Below, in pieces: positions 44,291 through 54,158 of a stretch of DNA of 64,000 nt. The position numbers and the translations under genes are program-made. Every line of letters starts with the position of its first letter. Positions within the stretch are counted from its first letter, which is position 1. Source of the stretch: CAVPJC01 sp963705155 (lineage in GTDB: Bacteria; Chloroflexota; Anaerolineae; Anaerolineales; UBA4823). The notes beneath the pieces are model-generated. The model was not told the DNA's origin and ran no database searches. It saw nothing but the letters and a program-made list of their open reading frames with translations. The DNA is taken from the NCBI GenBank assembly GCA_963705155.1, contig CAVPJC010000001.1, forward strand, positions 1 to 64,000. The letters are read 5' to 3'.

Positions 44291-46390
44291 ACCGTTCCTG
44301 GGTAGTTCCCACCGCCATTGGCGTGGGTGTATTTATGCTGGTATGTTGTCTGTGTTTAATTGTAACGGCTGGCGCCGGAGCATTCTACTTGCTGAGCATA
44401 CGGACCTCTGAAGGTACCAGTGAAGTCAGTGTTGAGCAGATTACAGTTGCCCCGCAGGCTTCCCGCCCCACCCAAGCTCCCCAAAACACGCGCGTAGCTC
44501 CCCTTGCACCTACCGAGGATAGCGGGCAAATCCCGGATCCACAGCCGCTGCCCACGCCCACGGTGATCGCCGATCCCGGTGAAGCCGAAGAAACCCTCAA
44601 AACGTTAGGTGAGATTAACATTCCGCTTAACGATGCTGCCGATTTAGCACGCCGCCTGCAGGGCAAAGTGAATATCCCACTCACCCTTGAGCCGCCGCTT
44701 GTTTTCCCCCAGGTCGGCGATAAAAAGACCTTCTGGGCGCTCAACACCGACACCAATGAGAACTTCCAGGTAGATGCCACGCTGCGTTATATCACCGAAC
44801 ACGCCTATTTCTGGATAGACGATAATGTGCGCTATAGTAATCGAGACCTCAGGAACCTGGCCGAGACCTTCGAGAATAAAATATACCCAACCAACCGCGA
44901 GTTCTTCGGCTCAGAATGGAACCCCGGCGTGGATGGCGACCCTCACCTGTATATTCTTTATCTCGAGGGTGTAGGTGATAGCATTGCTGGTATGTTTTCT
45001 TCCGCCGATTCCATCAACCCGGCTCTTCAGCCTTATTCGAACGGGCACGAGATGTTCTTCTTAAATGCCGATTCTGTGACCCTGGATGAAGATTTTACCT
45101 ATGGCGTCCTGGCGCACGAATTTCAGCACATGATCCACTGGTACCACGACCGAAATGAAAGCACCTGGCTCAATGAAGGCTTCTCCGATCTTGCCATGTT
45201 CCTGAACCAATATGATATCGGCGGGCATGACTATCTCTACGCACTCGATCCCGATATCCAGCTCAACGATTGGCCCAACGATCCTTCACAAACAACCCCG
45301 CATTATGGCGCTTCCTTCCTGTTTGTCACCTATTTCCTGGACCGTTTCGGCGAACAGGTCACCCAGGCCCTCGTCGGTCACGCAGAAAACGGACTCGAAG
45401 GCATTGATAAAGTCTTACAGGAGTCCAACACCACCGACACCCTGCGCGGCGCGCCCGTCAACGCCGATGATGTCTTCAGCGATTGGGTCCTGGCTTCTTT
45501 CCTGCAGGATAATGATATCGCCGATGGGCGCTATACTTATAGCAACTACTCCGATGCCCCCCGGCCTGGTGAAACAGACACGATTAATTCTTGCGGCGGC
45601 GAAGCCCTTTCGACTGATGTTCGCCAGTACGGCGTCGATTATATTTCCATCCGCTGTGACGGTGATGTGACCCTGCGCTTTGAAGGCAACCGCCAGGTGG
45701 GCGTCATCCCCGCCGATCCCTTCTCCGGGGCGTACGGGTTCTGGTCAAACAAAGGTGATGAGTCGGATATGACCCTCACCCAGACTTTCGATTTCACTTC
45801 TGTCACCGGCCCGCTCAGCCTCAGCTATTGGACCTGGTACGACATTGAAAAAGACTACGATTACCTGTATGTCCTCGCATCTGATGATGATGAGAACTGG
45901 CAGATGCTCTATCCTCCTCCGGCACCGATTACAACCCTGTCGGCTCAAACTACGGCTGGGGCTACACCGGCGTTAGCGGCGGCAGCCCCGAATGGATTCA
46001 GGAAACGGTCGACATCTCGCAGTACGCCGGAAAAGTTGTGCAGCTGCGCTTTGAGTACATCACCGATGCCGCCGTCAATGGGGAGGGCTTCATGATTGAT
46101 GATGTTTCCATTCCCGAGATTGGCTACTTCACCGATTTCGAGGCCGATGCTGGCGGCTGGGAGCCTGCCGGTTTTGCCCGTATCCAGAACGTGCTGCCGC
46201 AGACTTTCCGAATCTCTTAATCGCCCGGGACCGGCAGACCACGGTCCAGTATCTCAGCCTCTCCCCCGAGAATACGGTCGAGATCCCGCTCAGGTTCGAA
46301 GGCAGGCTGGATGAGTATATCCTGGTGGTTTCTGGCACCACGCGCTACACCCGCCAGCCCGCCACATACACGCTCACGTTCCTGCCATGA
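44287..46390 (+). pseudogene. Membrane-anchored zinc metalloprotease (HExxH, immune-inhibitor-A-like), two frameshifts
   Basis: An N-terminal membrane helix (FMLVCCLCLIVTAGAGAFYL) and a proline/threonine-rich linker precede the catalytic domain. It has GVLAHEFQHMIHWYHDRNES (HExxH near residue 277) and then WLNEGFSDLAMFL, the downstream NExxxD pattern of gluzincins. Beyond that are two beta-rich regions, one with GFMIDDVSIPEIGYFTDFEA as in M6 proteases. The frame changes near 45915 and again near 46215; the last part (TVEIPLRFEGRLDEYILVVS) ends at the TGA at 46388-46390. It overlaps the Wzy-like gene by ATGA, an unusual partner. Confidence 0.75.
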
Positions 46391-46398
46391 GTGACTGC

Positions 46399-46440
46399 TT
46401 AAACAACAAACGGGCGATCTCTCGCCCGTTTGTTGTTTAA
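46399..46440. terminator. Bidirectional intrinsic terminator, perfect 19-bp stem
   Basis: TTAAACAACAAACGGGCGA (46399-46417), a TCTC loop and its exact reverse complement (46422-46440). A-rich and T-rich arms on both sides allow termination in either direction. It lies between convergent genes, the metalloprotease on plus and the YtxH-like gene on minus. Confidence 0.85.
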
Positions 46441-46442
46441 GG

Positions 46443-46658
46443 TTATCTCTGCGGTGCCCGCAGGCTTGCCAGTTGTTCTTCCAGCTCAGCGCGCCGCTCT
46501 GCAGCGGCTTTCTGCACTTCATTGCGCAGCGATTGCGCTCGCTCTTGAAGCTGGCCGCGCACTTCATCGCCAGAGGCTGGCGCCAACAGAATTGCCAGTG
46601 TGGCTCCCACCAGTGCGCCCACCATTGCGCCAGAAATGAAGCTCAAGAACCGTCTCAT
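46443..46658 (-). CDS. YtxH-domain protein
   Basis: 71 residues. FLSFISGAMVGALVGATLAI is a single N-terminal membrane helix with small residues, followed by LLAPASGDEVRGQL and a charged helix (EVQKAAAERRAELEEQL). This is the standard YtxH layout (PF12732): a small membrane protein of general-stress type and unknown mechanism. It has a good GGAGG-like site upstream (AGGAGG on the minus strand near 46667). Confidence 0.85.
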   Translation of the reverse strand: MRRFLSFISGAMVGALVGATLAILLAPASGDEVRGQLQERAQSLRNEVQKAAAERRAELEEQLASLRAPQR

Positions 46659-46752
46659 ATCAATCCTCCTTGTCAGTTCAGACAGCGTGGTTTATGATCT
46701 AAAGGAATATACGTAAATCATCAAAAAAGACGCGCCCTGCTAATTATACAGC

Positions 46753-47793
46753 ATGATATCCCCTGATTTACCCCTCATCGATCTGCACAGGCATCTTGAA
46801 GGGTGTATCCGTCCTCAAACCATCCTGGATTTGGCCCGCCAGCACAACCTGGCCCTGCCTGCCCGGGATCTGGATGCCCTGCGCCCGCACATCCAGGTGA
46901 CCACTCCCCAGCCCGGCGTTATGGCTTTCATTGAAAAATTCAAATGGTGTACCGGCGTCATGGTCGATTACGCGGCTGTGCGGCGGATCGCTTATGAGAA
47001 CGTGGAAGATATCCATGCCGGCGGCATCCATTATGCCGAGCTGCGTTTCAGCCCGTTATTCATGGCCCACCCGCACAGCCTGCACCCGGAGGCTGTTGTC
47101 GAGGCAGTGATCGACGGTGTGACGGCGGCTTCCCGCCTCACCCAAACGCCCGTCAAGCTCATTGGTATCCTCAGCCGTACCTACGGCCCGCAGGCTGCCT
47201 GGATGGAGCTGCTGGCACTGCTCGCTCACCACCAGCATATCACCGCTCTGGATCTGGCCGGCGACGAGGCAAACTTCCCCGGCGAGTTGTTCGTGGATCA
47301 TATCAAAATGGCCCGCGACGCCGGTTGGCATATCACCGTACACGCCGGCGAGTCTGCCGGTCCGCACAGTATCTGGCAGGCGCTGAATGATCTGGGCGCC
47401 GAACGCATCGGCCACGCCGTGCATGCCCCTCAAGACCTTGCTCTCATGGATGCCCTGCGTGACCGGCGCACCGGCATCGAAGCCAACCTGACCTCCAACG
47501 TGCAGACCAGCACCGTCTCCGATTACCCATCCCACCCCATCCGCCTCTTCCTGCGCCACGGCCTGCTCGCCACCCTGAACACCGACGACCCCGCCATCAG
47601 CGGCATCGACCTGGCTTATGAGTACAATATCGCCGCCCCTGCTGCCGGTCTCACTCCGCAGCAGATTCGCCAGTGCCAGCGCAACGCCCTGGAGGCGGCT
47701 TTCCTGACGGATGCAGAGAGAAAAGCGCTCAAAGCCTCGTTCGCCGAGGTACAGGATGGGCATTATGTTAGCGGGGAACAAACCAATTCTTAA
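46753..47793 (+). CDS. add: Adenosine deaminase
   Basis: 346 residues. LIDLHRHLEGCIRPQTILDL carries the first zinc-binding histidines; HAGESAGPHSIWQAL holds the catalytic segment, ERIGHAVHA the next histidine, and TLNTDDPAISGIDLAYEY the metal-binding aspartate pair. It deaminates adenosine to inosine in purine salvage. The conserved pieces are all present. TAATTATAC lies directly before the start codon, so the leader is very short or absent. Confidence 0.92.
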   Translation: MISPDLPLIDLHRHLEGCIRPQTILDLARQHNLALPARDLDALRPHIQVTTPQPGVMAFIEKFKWCTGVMVDYAAVRRIAYENVEDIHAGGIHYAELRFSPLFMAHPHSLHPEAVVEAVIDGVTAASRLTQTPVKLIGILSRTYGPQAAWMELLALLAHHQHITALDLAGDEANFPGELFVDHIKMARDAGWHITVHAGESAGPHSIWQALNDLGAERIGHAVHAPQDLALMDALRDRRTGIEANLTSNVQTSTVSDYPSHPIRLFLRHGLLATLNTDDPAISGIDLAYEYNIAAPAAGLTPQQIRQCQRNALEAAFLTDAERKALKASFAEVQDGHYVSGEQTNS

Positions 47794-47934
47794 GCGGCCT
47801 GATCTGGAATTCATTGTTAAGAATAAACCTGACAAAAAGTGGATTCTTGGTCAGAGCCTCTTTCGCTGGCATACAAACTGTGCTACAAAGGTTGTATAAA
47901 GTTTGTCTGGCCCAAGCCGGCCGCCCCCTTGTGA

Positions 47935-47955
47935 TTTAGACTGCTTTAGTCTAAA
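47935..47955. repeat. Inverted repeat upstream of the GH13 enzyme
   Basis: TTTAGACT and AGTCTAAA form an 8-bp perfect arm with a 5-base centre. No T-run follows, so it reads better as a protein-binding site or mRNA leader hairpin than a terminator. It lies about 95 bases before the amylopullulanase start, in a 255-base gap with no open frame. Confidence 0.4.
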
Positions 47956-48048
47956 ATCAGACAGGGTCAGGAAATTGGGCCTGCTCGAAAAGTATCCAAA
48001 ACCGCACACGGGTTGTATTACCCACCAGATAAAAAAGGGAGACATCGT

Positions 48049-51000
48049 ATGCACAAACCATCCAGGCAAAGAATCTTTCCTTCGATCCTGGGCTTGCTGG
48101 CCATGGCCCTGGGCTTTTTCTCACCCCTGGCGCCTGCCGCTCGCGTGGCTGCCAGTGACACCCCCAACCCCGCCAGCGTGACCCTGGTGGGCAGCCTGCA
48201 GTCTGAGCTGGGCTGTCCCGGCGATTGGCAGCCTGAGTGCGCGGCCACCCATCTCGCCTACGATGCCGGCGATGATAAATGGCAGGGTGTTTTCCCCGTG
48301 CCTGCCGGCAGCTATGAGTACAAAACCGCCCTCAACAATTCCTGGGATGAAAATTACGGCGCCAACGCCCAGCGTGATGGCGCCAACCTGGCCCTTAACC
48401 TGGCCGCCGATACCTCTGTCAAATTCTATTACGACCACGAAACCCACTGGATCACCGACAACCAGAATTCTGTCATCGCCACTGCGCCCGGCAGCTTCCA
48501 ATCGGAGCTGGGCTGCGGCAGCGACTGGGACCCGAGCTGCCTGCGCTCCTGGTTACAGGATCCGGATGGCGACGGCATCTACGGCTTCTCCACCACGGCC
48601 CTGCCCGCCGGAACCTACGAGACCAAGTTGACCCTCAATGAGAGCTGGGATATCAATTACGGTGTGGGTGGCGTGCAGAATGGCCCGAACATCGTCTTCA
48701 CCGTCCCGGCTGACAACACCCTCATGATCTTCAGCTTCTACCCTCCGTCGCTGCTCACGGTAGTTGCCCTCAACCAGTCCTTCCCCGATAACAACGTTGA
48801 GTGGGATGGCGTCCGGCACAACTCACGCGACAGCGCCTACCGCACACCCGGCGGGGCAGTGCCAGCCGGCACCGGTGTAACCCTGCGCCTGCGCACTTTC
48901 CACAACGACGTCACCTCCGTTCGCCTGCGGGTCTTTGACCTCAACACCAACGGCCAAACCTTCTACGAAATGCTCCCTGCCGCAACCGGCATCTCCTGCT
49001 ACCAACCGGGTCTGGAAGCGCGCACCTGTGATTTCTGGGAGACCACCCTGGCGAACCCGGTTCCCAATAATCTCTGGTACCGCTTTATCGTCACCGATGG
49101 CACCGATACAGACTTCTACGGCGACGACACGCGTGCCCTGGATGGCGGCAAGGGGGCGGTTACGGATGAAGCCGTGGATAATTCCTTCGCTCTGATGGTT
49201 TATGACCCGGCCTTCCACTCCCCTGATTGGGCCCGCTCAGCGGTCATTTACCAGATCTTCCCCGACCGTTTCCGCAACGGCGACCTCAGCAATGATCCCC
49301 AGACCGGCGATGTGCGCTACGACGATCCCGCCCTGGCGCTGCCCTGGAATACCCTGCCGGAGGGTTACTGCCGCAACTATGCCGATGGCAGCACCAACTG
49401 CCCGTGGCGCTTTGATGACACCCCGCCTGACTGGAGCCCCACCAAAGAGGGGGCGCGCGGGCGCGATTATTTTGGCGGCGACCTGAAAGGTGTTGAGCAG
49501 CAGCTGCCTTATCTCAAAGGTCTGGGCGTCACCACAATCTACTTCAACCCCATCTTTGCTGCCAAATCCAACCATCGATACGATACCGCCGATTACTACC
49601 AGATCGACCCGGCGCTGGGCACCCTGCAGGACTTTAAATCGCTGGTCGCCAAAGCCCGCCAATACGGCATTCAGATCATCCTGGATGGCGTTTTCAATCA
49701 CCTTTCCTCCGACAGCCCGATTTTCGATCGCTACCACCACTATGCCAGCGTGGGCGCTTGCGAAGCGCTGGATTCGCCCTATCGCGATTGGTTCTACTTT
49801 ACAGAAGTGACCCCTGGCACGGGTTTCTGCGCTGGCGCCGGCGGGCCCGATTCGGCCACTTATGATGGCTGGTTTGGTTTTGACAGCATCCCGGTTATCC
49901 GCAAAGATAACCCCGCCGTGCAGGAATACTTCCTGACCGCCTCAGACAGCGTGTCTCGTTTCTGGCTGGAGAAAGGCACAGCCGGCTGGCGCCAGGATGT
50001 CATGGGCGATGCCTCCTTCCCCGATGGCTACTGGGAAACCTTCCGCCAGGTTGCCAAGAGCACAAGCCCCAATTCAATCATCATCGGTGAACTGTGGCAG
50101 AAGGACAGCACGCTGCTGCGCTTCCTGCGCGGCGACCGCGCCGACACCACCATGAACTACCGCTTGCGTGATGCCGTCCTGGGCCTGCTCACGCCCGGCC
50201 CCTTTGATTCAAAGGGCTTTGGCGACAGCGGCCGCATTATCCTGCCGTCTGAATTTGCCTCACGGGTCGAGTCAATTCGTGAAGACTATCCCGACGCGGC
50301 TTACTATTCGCTGATGAACCTGCTCGGCAGCCACGACACCGAACGCCTGCTGTGGGCCCTCACCCCTGGCGCCGAAACCACCGCCGAAAAAGAGCAGAAC
50401 GCTGCCAACCTGGCAGAAGGCAAGCGCCGCCAGCAGATCGCTGCTCTCATCCAGTTCACCATGCCCGGCGCCCCCACCGTCTACTACGGCGATGAAGCCG
50501 GCCTCACCGGCGATGACGACCCCGATGACCGCCGCACCTTCCCCTGGTCGGATACCGGCGTTCGCGCGGATAAGCTGACCCAGGGCTATTACGGCATGCT
50601 GGCTGGCATCCGCCGGAACAACCCCGCCCTGGTGAATGGAGACCTCAAGATCCTGCTCACCGATGATGCCGCCGGCACCCTGGCCTATGGGCGCAAAACA
50701 ACTGCTTATGCCGGGATCGTGGTCATCAACCGCAGCGCCCAGCCCCAGTTCCTCGATATTTCCATGGCAGGTTACCTGCCAGACGGTACCCTGCTTTCCC
50801 GCCGCATCGGCGCGGGCGGCATTGACAGTTCCAGCTACACGGTCAACGCCGGGCGCCTGCAGGTGAACCTGGAGCCAATGAGCGCTTACCTGCTGACCAC
50901 GGCAGGCATCGATCTGCTGCCTCCCAGGGTTCCCACCGGTCTGGTGGTCACCCAGGAAGGCAGCCAGCAGGTCAGCCTGAGCTGGACAAGCGCCAGAGAT

Positions 51001-52248
51001 GCTGCCGCTTACAACGTGTACCGCAGTCCGCTCTCCGGCGGCGGTTGGGAACGCGCCAATGCTGACCCCATCACCGGCAACAGCTTCACAGATACCGGTC
51101 TGACCAACGCCCGCACCTACTACTACGTCATCACCGCTCTGGATGCGCGCGGCAACGAGAGCGGTTTCTCTGCCCAGGTCTACGCCTTGCCGCATTACAC
51201 CATCGGCTGGGCCAACCTGCAGTGGCCGCCCAACATGGTTCACACCATCAGCGCCACAGACCGCACCGATAATGCATATGGTCAGGTGTGGATCGACGGC
51301 GCCACCAGCGCTGCCGGCCCTACCGCCGGACTGCGCGCCCAGCTCGGCTTTGGACCGGCAGGCACCGACCCGGCCGGCGACTCGGCCTGGCTCTGGACAG
51401 ATGCATCCTTCAACGTGGACGCCGGCAACAACGATGAGTTCATGGCCAGCCTGCTCCCCGAAACTACCGGCTTATTTGACTACGTCTATCGTTACTCCAC
51501 CACCAATGGGCGTGAGTGGCTCTACGCTGACCAGAACGGCCCCTTCTCTGCCGGAACCCTGCCGCCCAACCCGGGACGCCTCACGGTCGAAACCAGCGGC
51601 GATCTCACCTCGCCTGCTACCCCGGACGGCTTGCACGTGGTTTCAGCTTCTCCCGGCGGGATTGAGTTGGCCTGGAATGCGCTCGCGGGCGACCCCACGC
51701 TCTACGGCTATGAGGTTCGCCGCAGCGATGCGCCGGGCGGCCCCTACACCACCCTGGCCCTGGTTACCGGCAAATCCTTTATGGATACTGCTGTAGTGCA
51801 AAGCGCCACCTACTACTATGTGATCCGCGCGGTGGACGGCTCGTTCAACCGGTCGGCCGATTCAGCCGAAGTTCAGGCCACAGCCGAGCTTCGCACCGTC
51901 ACGCTGGTCTTTAACCTGACCGTTCCTGCCACCACAGACGCCACCGGGCGCACGGTTTACATTGCCGGATTCCTGGATCGCCTTTTTGGTGGGCTGCCGC
52001 AGTGGGATCCGGCAGGCGTGGCCCTCACCCGTGTGGATGCCACCCACTGGACGATCACCTTTTCCGGCCTGGAAACCACCCAGATCGAATACAAATATAC
52101 CCTGGGTTCATGGGATTACGTGGAGAAAGGCGATGCCTGCGCAGAGATAGCCAACCGTCAGCTCACCCTGTCCTATGGCGCCACCGGTGTCCAGACGGTG
52201 AACGACTTCACCCCCAACTGGCGTAACGTCTCGCCATGCGGTAACTGA
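48049..52248 (+). CDS. Secreted multidomain GH13 amylopullulanase-like enzyme
   Basis: 1,399 residues from ATG 48049 behind GGGAG. A signal peptide is followed by two tandem X25-type modules (VTLVGSLQSELGCPGDW at about 43 and GSFQSELGCGSDW at about 146), then an N-domain of the CBM34/neopullulanase kind (VEWDGVRHNSRDSAYRTPGG). The GH13 barrel follows: VIYQIFPDRFRNGD, DGVFNHLSSDS near residue 545, GWRQDVMGDA with the nucleophile aspartate near 648, IIGELWQ with the acid/base glutamate near 681 and GSHDTERLLWAL near 761. After it come a fibronectin type III domain (from about 963), an IGWANLQWPP module, a second fibronectin III domain and a C-terminal starch-binding-like domain (EYKYTLGSWDYVEKGD). 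It degrades starch or pullulan outside the cell. The frame is unbroken, unusual for a gene this long here. Confidence 0.9.
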   Translation: MHKPSRQRIFPSILGLLAMALGFFSPLAPAARVAASDTPNPASVTLVGSLQSELGCPGDWQPECAATHLAYDAGDDKWQGVFPVPAGSYEYKTALNNSWDENYGANAQRDGANLALNLAADTSVKFYYDHETHWITDNQNSVIATAPGSFQSELGCGSDWDPSCLRSWLQDPDGDGIYGFSTTALPAGTYETKLTLNESWDINYGVGGVQNGPNIVFTVPADNTLMIFSFYPPSLLTVVALNQSFPDNNVEWDGVRHNSRDSAYRTPGGAVPAGTGVTLRLRTFHNDVTSVRLRVFDLNTNGQTFYEMLPAATGISCYQPGLEARTCDFWETTLANPVPNNLWYRFIVTDGTDTDFYGDDTRALDGGKGAVTDEAVDNSFALMVYDPAFHSPDWARSAVIYQIFPDRFRNGDLSNDPQTGDVRYDDPALALPWNTLPEGYCRNYADGSTNCPWRFDDTPPDWSPTKEGARGRDYFGGDLKGVEQQLPYLKGLGVTTIYFNPIFAAKSNHRYDTADYYQIDPALGTLQDFKSLVAKARQYGIQIILDGVFNHLSSDSPIFDRYHHYASVGACEALDSPYRDWFYFTEVTPGTGFCAGAGGPDSATYDGWFGFDSIPVIRKDNPAVQEYFLTASDSVSRFWLEKGTAGWRQDVMGDASFPDGYWETFRQVAKSTSPNSIIIGELWQKDSTLLRFLRGDRADTTMNYRLRDAVLGLLTPGPFDSKGFGDSGRIILPSEFASRVESIREDYPDAAYYSLMNLLGSHDTERLLWALTPGAETTAEKEQNAANLAEGKRRQQIAALIQFTMPGAPTVYYGDEAGLTGDDDPDDRRTFPWSDTGVRADKLTQGYYGMLAGIRRNNPALVNGDLKILLTDDAAGTLAYGRKTTAYAGIVVINRSAQPQFLDISMAGYLPDGTLLSRRIGAGGIDSSSYTVNAGRLQVNLEPMSAYLLTTAGIDLLPPRVPTGLVVTQEGSQQVSLSWTSARDAAAYNVYRSPLSGGGWERANADPITGNSFTDTGLTNARTYYYVITALDARGNESGFSAQVYALPHYTIGWANLQWPPNMVHTISATDRTDNAYGQVWIDGATSAAGPTAGLRAQLGFGPAGTDPAGDSAWLWTDASFNVDAGNNDEFMASLLPETTGLFDYVYRYSTTNGREWLYADQNGPFSAGTLPPNPGRLTVETSGDLTSPATPDGLHVVSASPGGIELAWNALAGDPTLYGYEVRRSDAPGGPYTTLALVTGKSFMDTAVVQSATYYYVIRAVDGSFNRSADSAEVQATAELRTVTLVFNLTVPATTDATGRTVYIAGFLDRLFGGLPQWDPAGVALTRVDATHWTITFSGLETTQIEYKYTLGSWDYVEKGDACAEIANRQLTLSYGATGVQTVNDFTPNWRNVSPCGN

Positions 52249-52273
52249 TCCTTTTCCTGCCTTTTGTTTTGTG

Positions 52274-52308
52274 CCTGCCGGGTTTCAACAGCCCGGCAGG
52301 TCTTTTTT
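52274..52308 (+). terminator. Intrinsic terminator after the GH13 gene
   Basis: CCTGCCGGG (52274-52282) and CCCGGCAGG (52292-52300), loop of nine, followed by TCTTTTTT. It ends the transcript before the sulfotransferase gene. Confidence 0.88.
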
Positions 52309-52327
52309 GGCTGTATAATTGGGCACG

Positions 52328-53059
52328 ATGATCATTCTCTCGGTGGGTATGCCCCGCGCCGGCTCCGGCTGGTATTACAACATCATGCACGATCTGGTCA
52401 CTGCCGCCGGCGGGCAAGACGCCCGCCAGATACGGCAGCAGTACCATCTGCAGGGCATCCTCACCGAAGTGAACTGCAATATTGGCGCTCTCACCTTGCG
52501 CCGCCTGCTGGGGGTGCTCATCCCTTCTTTGCAGGGCAACACTTTCGTGATCAAGGCCCATGCCGGGCCCACCTCCCTGGCACGCCTCTTCATGCGCCGG
52601 AACTGGATGAGAGTTGCCTACATCTACCGCGATCCGCGCGACGCCATGCTTTCCGCCTTCGATAATGGCCAGCGCGCCATCGAAAAAGGCCGCCCCAACG
52701 CATTCTCGCACCTCACCGATTTCAACAAATCTCTGGAGTTCATGCAGGAATATGTGGGCATTTCCGAGGCCTGGCTGGCTATTTCGCAGGTGCTTGCCAC
52801 CCGCTACGAGAGCCTGAAAGACGATTACGACGTAGAAACAGCTCGCCTGGCGGCTTTCCTGGGTCTCGACTGCGCCGTCCCTGCCGTCCAGGCTGTATTG
52901 GAGCGCTACCGCCCCGAAAAAGCCCGCCAGGGGCAACAGGGCATCCATTTTAACAAAGGCAAAACCGGCCGTTTTCGTGAGCGCATGACCCCCGAAGAAC
53001 AACAAATCCTCGCGCAGAAATTTGGCCCCTTCCTGCAAAAAATGGGGTATCCCGAATAA
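52328..53059 (+). CDS. Sulfotransferase family protein
   Basis: 243 residues. The N-terminal ILSVGMPRAGSGWYYNIM holds the phosphosulfate loop and AYIYRDPRDAMLSAFDNGQR the 3'-phosphate strand near residue 97. The C-terminal HFNKGKTGRFRERMTPEEQ is the typical KGxxGxW-like closing region with phenylalanine in place of tryptophan. It stands alone, outside the polysaccharide locus. A -10-like TATAAT ends 8 bases before the ATG, so its mRNA may be leaderless. Confidence 0.8.
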   Translation: MIILSVGMPRAGSGWYYNIMHDLVTAAGGQDARQIRQQYHLQGILTEVNCNIGALTLRRLLGVLIPSLQGNTFVIKAHAGPTSLARLFMRRNWMRVAYIYRDPRDAMLSAFDNGQRAIEKGRPNAFSHLTDFNKSLEFMQEYVGISEAWLAISQVLATRYESLKDDYDVETARLAAFLGLDCAVPAVQAVLERYRPEKARQGQQGIHFNKGKTGRFRERMTPEEQQILAQKFGPFLQKMGYPE

Positions 53060-53210
53060 TCCAAAAGCCTGCATCCGGGCCGGCAAGCCCAAATCTGTGA
53101 ATTTTATTCATTGATCCTTGCCAATTCCCACAATTTCGGTGATAATCATCTCACGCTCAGATCGTTTACCGACTGAGACATTCCCCCCTTGTGAGAGCTG
53201 AAGCCGATGG

Positions 53211-53238
53211 CTGACAGCGGCTGACAGCGGCTGTCAGC
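53211..53238. repeat. Short tandem repeat and hairpin upstream of panB
   Basis: CTGACAGCGG occurs twice in tandem and is followed by CTGTCAGC, giving a hairpin GCTGACAG/CTGTCAGC with a three-base loop. It lies in the 214-base gap before panB, about 36 bases upstream of the start codon. Either arm could pair, so two alternative structures are possible. Confidence 0.4.
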
Positions 53239-53273
53239 TTCTAACTGGCCTCTACCGGAGAAAGGAGAGTACC

Positions 53274-54158
53274 ATGTCCACCCAGGCCCCTGTTGCTCCG
53301 TCCATCGGAGAACGTAAAAAAATAACCACGCAAACCTTGCGGCGCAAAAAGCAGCGCGGCGAGGTCATTTCCATGCTCACCGCCTACGATTACCCCACCG
53401 CCCTGGCAATGGACCAGGCGGGTGTGGATGCCATCCTGGTGGGCAATTCACTCGGCATGGTCGTGTTGGGCTATCCCAACACTCTGCCCGTCACCATGGA
53501 AGATATGCTCCATCACTCCAAGGCGGTGTCACGCGGCGCAAAAACCGCCCTGCTGATCGGAGATATGCCGTTCATGTCTTACCAGGTCTCCATCCAGGAA
53601 GCCGTGCGCAATGCCGGGCGTTTCTTGCAGGAAGCCGGTATGGACGCCGTCAAGCTGGAGGGCGGAAGTGAGCGCATCGAAGCCATCCAGGCCATCGTGT
53701 CTGCGGGCATCCCCGTCATGGGGCACCTGGGTCTCACCCCGCAGAGCATCCACCAGTTGGGCGGTTTCCGTCCCCAGGCCCGCGATGGCTCAGCCGCGCT
53801 GCGTCTTTACGATGAAGCCCTGCGCCTGCAGGATGCCGGCTGCTTCAGCCTGGTTCTGGAATCGATCCCTGCCCGCCTGGCGCTCTACATTTCCCAACAT
53901 ATAGAAATCCCCACCATCGGCATCGGCGCCGGTGCTGGCTGCGATGGGCAGGTGCTGGTGACCCACGATGTGCTGGGCCTCTTCGAGCGTTTTACTCCCA
54001 AATTTGTTAAACGCTATGCCGATCTGCACAGCGAGATGCAGCGCGCCTTCGCCGCCTACATCGAGGAGGTTCAGACCCACGCCTTCCCCGCCGAAACCCA
54101 CACCATCGATATGCCCGACGAAGAATGGGAGAGCTTTCTGGAGCGAATGGGCACATGA
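53274..54158 (+). CDS. panB: 3-methyl-2-oxobutanoate hydroxymethyltransferase
   Basis: 294 residues with an AGGAGAG site. MLTAYDYPTALAMDQAGVDA, VGNSLGMVVLGY, MPFMSYQVSIQEAV, VKLEGGSER, GHLGLTPQSIHQLGGF and LVLESIPA with the catalytic glutamate are all PanB blocks. It adds a hydroxymethyl group to 2-oxoisovalerate to make ketopantoate. It is the first gene of the panB-panE-panC-coaX series and overlaps panE by ATGA. Confidence 0.95.
   Translation: MSTQAPVAPSIGERKKITTQTLRRKKQRGEVISMLTAYDYPTALAMDQAGVDAILVGNSLGMVVLGYPNTLPVTMEDMLHHSKAVSRGAKTALLIGDMPFMSYQVSIQEAVRNAGRFLQEAGMDAVKLEGGSERIEAIQAIVSAGIPVMGHLGLTPQSIHQLGGFRPQARDGSAALRLYDEALRLQDAGCFSLVLESIPARLALYISQHIEIPTIGIGAGAGCDGQVLVTHDVLGLFERFTPKFVKRYADLHSEMQRAFAAYIEEVQTHAFPAETHTIDMPDEEWESFLERMGT

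Noticed and set aside
47056..47835. A 259-codon minus-strand open frame opposite adenosine deaminase
   Set aside because: Antisense shadow of a well-conserved enzyme; Gly/Val/Gln-rich and featureless.
50272..51243. A 323-codon minus-strand open frame opposite the GH13 gene
   Set aside because: It lies fully inside the conserved GH13 and fibronectin coding region and shows no domain.
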